From Ovis canadensis (Eukaryota > Chordata > Mammalia > Artiodactyla > Bovidae), in the NCBI RefSeq assembly GCF_042477335.2, contig NC_091263.1:66024501-66088500 (forward strand): 64,000 nt of DNA, in the 5' to 3' direction. Each line of letters begins with the position of its first letter. The first letter of the stretch is position 1. Both the position numbers and the translations under genes were made by a program. This document shows positions 58,901 to 64,000 of this stretch, piece by piece. A model generated the notes under the pieces. That model saw only the letters and a list, made by a program, of their open reading frames with translations, was not told where the DNA came from and ran no database searches.

Positions 58901-61900
58901 CCACACCCTGGAGAGCCAGCGCACCTTCTCAGCCCGGGACCGCGCCTACGTGGCGTCTCTGCTCACCGTGGCGCTGCATGGAAAGCTGGAGTACTTCACC
59001 GACATCCTGCGCACCCTGCTCAGTGACCTGGTGGCCCAGTATGTGGCCAAGAATCCCAAGTTGATGCTGCGCAGGTCTGTGTGTCCGCCGGCAGCCACGG
59101 GGCCGGGTGGCTGGGGACAGCGGGAGCGAAGACCTAAGTCAGGCCCTCCAGGTCTGGGGTCTGCCAAATAGACAGCCCTGCGCAGCCCCCACCTGCTGAC
59201 TCTGTCCTCCCCTCCTCCTTGTCATCCCAGGACAGAGACCGTAGTGGAGAAGCTGCTCACCAATTGGATGTCCATCTGCCTGTACACTTTTGTGAGGGTG
59301 AGCGAGGCAGAGGCAAACGAGGCTCCCCTCTGGGGAGTTCGGGACTTTGACCCGCACAGCTTCTTGCTCCTCATGCCCCTGCCCAGCACGTCCTGAGTCA
59401 CCTTTAGTCTTTTGTGGCCTGTCCTTTCCCTGTGCTTGTCCCCCTCCCTGGGAGCCCTAACTGCCTGCTGCTTCCCTAGGATGCAGTAGGGGAGCCTTTG
59501 TACATGCTTTTCCGTGGAATTAAGCATCAAGTGGACAAAGGGCCAGTAGACAGTGTGACCGGCAAAGCCAAATACACCCTGAATGACAACCGCCTGCTCC
59601 GAGAGGATGTGGAGTACCGGCCCCTGGTGAGAGAGAGAGAGTGTGTGGGTGTGTTTGTACGTGCACGCGCGTGCGCATGCAAGCCTGCTGGTGAGTCAGT
59701 CTCCATGAGGGTGAGCAGGTGATCACGTGTGATTCTCTGCATCTGATTGGAGCCAGCCTAACTTCCGGCTGGCGGGCTACAGGATAGAGGCTTGAGGGCC
59801 AGACCTTGAAGATCCGAGGCTCAGAGGTTCCCCAGGTTTGGAATGGAGTCAGGGTACCCACAGCCAGGGTCTAGGGAGCAGCCAGGCCAGGTCCTTGCTG
59901 TGTCGGGGCCTGAGTGTCTGCCTGACCCATGTCTTATCCAGGGGTGCGGTTGAGCCCACCTGGCTGGGAGTCACCCTGGCAGACCTGCACATCCTTTCTC
60001 TCTGGGTTTGCTTTCCCCTTGGTGCCCTACGTGGAGTTCTTTTGGGGAAAATCCCGCTCAGACTCTGCCTACCTGCTCCTCTGGCCAGCTGGCAGGGACT
60101 CCACTTCTTACGCAGGCTTTCTTAGCTTCCTTGGCCTGACCGGCTGAGCCAAGGAGCCTGGGGATCTGAGTGCACAGGGCCTCGTGCTCTCCCATTTTTT
60201 TTCTGCCATTCACCCAACAGCCACTAGTGCAACTGGGCATGGGGTGGAGGGCGCTGCTGTCCGTGGGGAGGCAGGCAGGTGAAGAGACACAAGTGGGTGA
60301 CTGTGTGGTGCCTGGAGGTCAGAGGCAGTGGCTTCACGGGTTGTCCCCGTGCTTGGCCTTGACATCTTGGTTGTCCCGTGTGTGCCGTGAGCCCTGACTG
60401 CCCCCACGTGTCGTGCACAGACCTTGAATGCGCTGCTGGCTGTGGGGCATGGAGCGGGAGAAGCCCAGGGTGTGCCCGTGAAGGTCCTGGACTGTGACAC
60501 CATCTCCCAGGCCAAGGAGAAAATGCTGGATCAGCTTTATAAAGGAGTGCCCCTTGCCCAGCGGCCAGATCCCCGCACCCTGGATGTTGGTGAGGGTGGA
60601 GGGGAAGGCTGGTCTGGGTACCCCGAGGCTAGGGCTGGCCCTAGACTAGCTCTGCAGGGTCATCTTATCACTAAGGGGCAGGGGGAGGCGGGTGGACTCT
60701 GCAGCATCTCTGTAGGGATGACCTGGCGCCTGGTAGGGGCCCCTGTTTCTGCTCTTCCAAGAAGTTGGATGAGGTTGCTCCTCACGGAGGGGCCAGTGCC
60801 TCTGGGAAGAGGGGACAGCCCCCGCTGCAGGAAGGGTGTCCTGAAAGCGCTGGACTGAGCCCGCCTTGTCCCTGCAGAGTGGCGGTCTGGGGTGGCCGGG
60901 CATCTCATTCTTTCCGACGAGGATGTGACATCTGAAATCCAGGGTCTGTGGCGGCGCCTGAACACTTTGCAGCATTATAAGGTGGGAGGGGCAGGAGCTG
61001 AGCGGGGCGGGGGACGCCGGGGGCGGGCTGGCAGAGGGGTCACCGACCGTGGTCAGCAGGTCCCCGACGGAGCAACTGTGGCCCTCGTGCCCTGCCTTAC
61101 CAAGCACGTCCTCCGGGAAAGCCAGGATTACGTGCCAGGAGAGAGTGAGTACCTATCCCCCTGCCCCCCTCCCCCCATCACAGTCCTCTGCCCTTGGTTT
61201 GCCCGGTGTCCAGTGATGGGAGAAGGTCCTCTGGATCTCAGGGTGGGCTTCCCTTCCACCTGAGGCGGGGCTGGGGCCCCCACACTACTGGGTGTTGGCA
61301 GGACCCCGGGGGCCTAGGGCAGCGGGCACTGACAAGGGGTGACAAGCTGTAAGGTCTCGGCACAGGGACCCCGATGCTGGAGGATGTGGACGAGGGGGGC
61401 ATCCGGCCCTGGCACCTGGTGAAGCCCAGCGAGGAGCCGGAGCCGCCCAGGCCTCGGAGGGGCAGCCTTCGGGGCGGGGAGCGGGAGCGGGCCAAGGCCA
61501 TCCCGGAGATCTACCTGACACGGCTGCTATCCATGAAGGTGGCACTCGGGCAGGAATGGGACAGGCAGTGGGATGGGGGTGGGGCGTGCCGGGGTCACGT
61601 GGTGTCACGAGGCGGCTGAGGTCGGGCCGGGCCAAGGTCCCCTGCTGACCGCACCTCCTGTGCACCCGCCCACCCCTCCCACAGGGGACCCTGCAGAAGT
61701 TCGTGGATGACCTGTTCCAGGTGATTCTCAGCACCAGCCGCCCGGTGCCACTCGCCATAAAGTACTTCTTCGACCTGCTGGACGAGCAGGCCCAGCAGCA
61801 TGGCATCTCGGACCAGGACACCGTCCACATCTGGAAGACCAACAGGTGGGGGCGGGGCGGGCCGGGTGGGCCTGCTCAGTATTGGGCCCTGCCTGCCTCC

Positions 61901-62097
61901 CGCATGCTGCTCATCGGCCACTCCCATCCCTCCATCCCACCCCTTGCAGCTTGCCCCTGAGGTTCTGGATCAACATAATCAAAAACCCGCAGTTCGTGTT
62001 TGACGTGCAGACATCCGATAATATGGATGCGGTGCTCCTGGTCATCGCCCAGACCTTCATGGACGCCTGCACCCTGGCTGACCACAAGTTGGGCCGG
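44191..62097 (+). CDS. PLXNB1: PLXNB1, plexin-B1, semaphorin-4D receptor; 3' end lies beyond the window
   Basis: Thirty-two coding exons join in frame from the ATG at 44197 to 62097 and give 2029 codons. Human plexin-B1 has 2135 residues, and the roughly 106 residues after [10 protein letters not shown] are not in the window. The order is: signal peptide ([20 protein letters not shown]), sema domain, PSI and IPT repeats, membrane segment, split GAP domain around a Rho-binding domain. The receptor binds SEMA4D. Through its GAP it acts on R-Ras and Rap, and through its C-terminal PDZ motif, not visible here, on RhoA guanine exchange factors. All junctions keep phase and have GT/AG borders; no stop or frameshift is seen. 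Exon positions are given in the three part-entries. The start was chosen from the signal peptide and the human match. Confidence 0.96.
45660..45880 (+). repeat. Bov-tA SINE in PLXNB1 intron after the first coding exon
   Basis: The body is GTATGGCAACCCACTCCAGT and the end GATGGAAGCGCCTTAGCATG. The head is partly eroded. Confidence 0.75.
49897..50690 (-). repeat. TG microsatellite and Bov-tA SINE, the latter split by the RPL36 copy
   Basis: (TG)n at 49897-49934 adjoins a reverse Bov-tA (49936-50102). The SINE resumes at 50635 with GCAGGCAGATTCTTTACTGT, after the retropseudogene. Confidence 0.8.
50103..50634 (-). pseudogene. RPL36 retropseudogene with a multiplied 5' part, inserted in a SINE
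   Basis: Read on the minus strand this encodes a broken copy of ribosomal protein eL36: [20 protein letters not shown], then [18 protein letters not shown], then [15 protein letters not shown]. Human RPL36 reads [20 protein letters not shown] there. The copy has no introns. Past about residue 90 the frame has shifted, and the parental stop is lost. The part matching residues 3-25 ([20 protein letters not shown]) is present in three near-full tandem units of 68-70 bases (50388-50455, 50456-50525, 50526-50595) plus a partial fourth (to about 50627). It is flanked by an imperfect 16-base target duplication (50087-50102 and 50635-50650) and interrupts a Bov-tA SINE. A decayed T-rich tail is at its left end. 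It is not expected to make a protein. Confidence 0.88.
51063..51438 (+). repeat. Minisatellite in a PLXNB1 intron
   Basis: About ten diverged units of 25-45 bases share the core TCTGACCCTGTG, often followed by CCCCAGGGG, then TCCTGTACCCCAGCTCTG. It begins 100 bases after the donor at 50965 and ends about 120 bases before the exon at 51561. Confidence 0.85.
52210..54071 (+). repeat. PLXNB1 intron with Bov-tA (+) and CHR (-) SINEs
   Basis: A TA/CA-rich tract at about 53265-53302 precedes a Bov-tA (53303-53500). A CA tract (53502-53516) follows, then a reverse CHR SINE (53517-53700) ending ACCACCAGGGAAGTCCC. The part at 52690-52920 may be a worn hAT copy (MER5-like), which I could not confirm. 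Confidence 0.7.
55082..55240 (-). repeat. BovB 3' fragment in PLXNB1 intron
   Basis: Reverse BovB tail (CAGTTGTGTCTGACTCTTTG ... GAGTTGGTGATGCCATCTAA), about 90 bases before the exon at 55333. Confidence 0.85.
56385..57192 (-). repeat. Three adjacent CHR-type SINEs in PLXNB1 intron
   Basis: Reverse copies at about 56385-56640, 56690-56912 and 56915-57192. Each starts with a T-rich part and ends with a worn CACCAGG.AAGTCC box. The first lacks its expected end. Confidence 0.75.
57725..62097 (+). other. PLXNB1: PLXNB1 part 3: membrane segment and cytoplasmic GAP / Rho-binding region
   Basis: Exons 57725-57873, 58338-58438, 58534-58751, 58896-59074, 59231-59297, 59480-59626, 60421-60589, 60878-60981, 61060-61144, 61366-61538, 61685-61845, 61950-62097. 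The first carries the membrane helix ([20 protein letters not shown]). A juxtamembrane coiled segment follows ([20 protein letters not shown]), then the first GAP half with the arginine pair in [14 protein letters not shown], split across two exons. The Rho-GTPase-binding insert begins near TLNALLAVG. The second GAP half includes [20 protein letters not shown]. The final GAP arginine and the C-terminus lie past 64000. Confidence 0.94.
57945..58165. repeat. Short hAT-type DNA transposon copy (MER3-like)
   Basis: GGTCGGCAAAC near the left end, GGCTTTGTGGGCCAGGCGGT in the middle, and CAAATCTTTATTTACAAAA followed by a GGCCAGACTTGGCCC part. This is the familiar text of a non-autonomous mammalian hAT element. 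The family name is from memory. Confidence 0.6.
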
Positions 62098-64000
62098 GTG
62101 AGCCAGTTGGGGTGGGCCGGGAGGGTGTGGGGGGTGGGTGGGGCAGCCTGGCCAGGGGTGGACTGTGCTGTGTGCACTCGGAAATTCCCGTCTTTCTGGA
62201 GGATGTCAGGGAGGAGGATATGGGAGGCCTTTGACCTTAGCCCTGGGCCGGGCTTTGTCCCTGGGCTCCCTGGGAGGTGGCCGTGCTCCAGCCTTGTGAT
62301 GTAACAAGGACCGGGGCCACATGTGCCGATTCGCAACGTCAAGACAAGGCAGCAGGTGCTGGTGAGTGTGGCAGGAGGCCAGGGCCACTTGGCAAGGGCT
62401 CACCCTGAGTGTGATGGGGAGCCACTGAGGGCCTGGGGACAGGGGTGGGGGGGTCAGACCCCTGGTGGTCGCCAGCGGATGGACTGGAGCCTGGTGTCCA
62501 GAGCAGAAGCTATGCTGTCCCTGGGACGAGCAGTGGCCGTGTTCAAGCTGGAACAAGAGGGTACAGGGCAGGCAGGAGCTGTGGGTTGGATGTTGGGGAT
62601 GAGGAAAAGGGAGGGGTGTCTTCTGACCCCTGGGCCTCTGGCTATTGTGAGCTCAGACTTGGAGGAGGGGCTGCCAGGTGGTCTCTAGGCAGAGACGTGG
62701 ATTCTGTAAATGCTGAGCATCTCCAGGCTGCCTGGGGGGGCTGGATTCCAAGGGCAGCAGAGGAGGTTTCCACCAGCCAGGGCAGTACAAGGGGGAGAGT
62801 CCAGGGAGGGCCAGGCAAGCAGGGATGTGCGGATAGGGGAGTGGGAAGCACACAGGGGGAGCTGACCTGGTGGCACAGAGGGTGCAGGTCAGTTGTCACA
62901 GGGGTCAGAACCCAGAGAGTCCGAGACTGATACCGGGTCCCCACTGGGACTGCACAGGTACCCAGCGGGGAGGACCCTCGTGGCTCCTCAGGCCTGTGAT
63001 CGGGCTCCGCTTAGCCTGGTCCGCTGGGCCACAGTTGGCCTGGGACCTCTGAGAGGTCTGTGCCTAGCCCTGTGAAAAGAAATGAGATGGAAGGTTCCAA
63101 TGCACAGAGCTGTCTCTTGGGAGCCATTTTTTGGTCTGTGAGCTCCCATCACTCTGCCCATGATGAGCTGAGACCCACAGGGCCACACCGGGACCCAGGG
63201 GTCCCCTCCAGGGTGTGTGCTCTCCGGTGTCCGGGTTCTGATGTCTGATCTTCACACAGCCCCCGCTTCCTGGCAGTACTGCAGGTGCTTCCTGGGTGAG
63301 TCAGGAATAGGGCAAACCAGGATCCTGAGGGCACCCCTGCGGAGAGCGGCTGAGAAGCAGGCATCTGGTCTCAGACCCTGGCCCTCGGCGGGCAGTGCAG
63401 TCTCGCCCCACCCTCCCTGCAGCTGTAGGATGAGGCAGCAGGTCCCGAGAACAGAAGTGCTGTCTGCAGCCACCGGGACAGGACTGGGACTGGAGCCCAG
63501 TGCGGTGGTAGAGGATGTGTCTGGTCCTGTTAGACTGTGGGCCCTGATCGGAGAGAGACCTGCTTCAAATCCCAGCTCAGCCATGCGCGAGTGAGATGGT
63601 CTGGGGCAATGTAATTGAATTTCCGGGTTAGTTTCCTGAGTTTTAAGATGAGTCCATGGAGAATGGACAGCACGTGGAGAAGCAGTGTTAGGGCTCCACG
63701 CGGCTCGCCAGTTCCCTGCCGGGTCTGGGTGGAGGCACGTGGAGCTGAGAGATGACCTTGGAGAGAGAGGGGGAGACGTTCAAGGTGATGACGGCGGAGG
63801 TGGGACAGTGGGGATGGGTGACGGAAGGAAGGAGCTGGGGTGGCCAACCGTCCGGCTTGCCTGGGACTGAGGAGGTTTCCTGTGATTCAGGACTTAGTTT
63901 TCTTTTGATTTGTGTTCACTGTATTTATTTGTGCTGGGTCTTCCTCGCCGTGCAGGCTTTTCCCTAGTTGCAGTGAGTAGGGTGCAGGGTGGGGGCCTCT
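62098..64000. other. PLXNB1: PLXNB1 intron, cut by the window edge
   Basis: I looked for the next plexin exon (human DSPINKLLYARDIPRYK) and did not find it, so the intron is at least 1.9 kb. L2-like sequence is seen near 62360-62500, a MIR at about 63540-63660, and the beginning of a reverse CHR-type SINE at 63915-64000. Confidence 0.7.

Overview
The window is nuclear DNA of a ruminant, most likely a bovid (cattle, buffalo, sheep or goat). The repeats show this: BovB (RTE) LINEs, Bov-tA and Bov-A2 SINEs and CHR-type tRNA SINEs are scattered through the introns, on top of older L1, L2, MIR and hAT copies. The coding exons match mammalian proteins that I compared from memory. The gene order SHISA5 - TREX1 - ATRIP - TMA7 - CCDC51 - PLXNB1 is that of human 3p21.31, read here in the reverse direction. 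I cannot name the species from the sequence alone.

Layout: 1-2115 holds the last three coding exons and the 3'UTR of SHISA5 (+). 2245-3700 holds TREX1 (-), with its whole coding region in one exon. 4170-21850 holds ATRIP (-), 13 coding exons that join in frame to 789 residues. 22.1-24.3 kb is an intergenic gap with repeats. 24.3-26.3 kb is TMA7 (-), 4 exons and 64 residues. 26.25-26.5 kb is a probable shared promoter for TMA7 and CCDC51. 26.5-36.9 kb is CCDC51 (+), with a 7 kb repeat-filled first intron and three coding exons (405 residues). 37-39 kb is intergenic. 39.1-40.4 kb is a CpG island, probably the PLXNB1 promoter. 44.19-62.10 kb carries 32 coding exons of PLXNB1 (+), 2029 codons. 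The last part of PLXNB1 lies beyond the right edge.

Functions: ATRIP and TREX1 are tightly packed neighbours on one strand, a DNA-damage checkpoint adaptor and a cytosolic 3' exonuclease. TREX1 meets SHISA5 tail to tail. CCDC51 is a mitochondrial inner-membrane coiled-coil protein, TMA7 a small ribosome-associated protein, and PLXNB1 the semaphorin-4D receptor.

I see no new gene system, CRISPR array, or LTR or viral element. The most notable non-gene structures are: an RPL36 retropseudogene with a tandemly multiplied 5' part, inserted into a SINE inside a PLXNB1 intron; a poly(A)-only insertion with a 15-bp target duplication inside BovB; a multi-layer nest of repeats in CCDC51 intron 1; a SINE inserted right at a SHISA5 splice acceptor; and an intronic minisatellite in PLXNB1. 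Exon borders were placed by hand from splice signals, reading phase and remembered human proteins.
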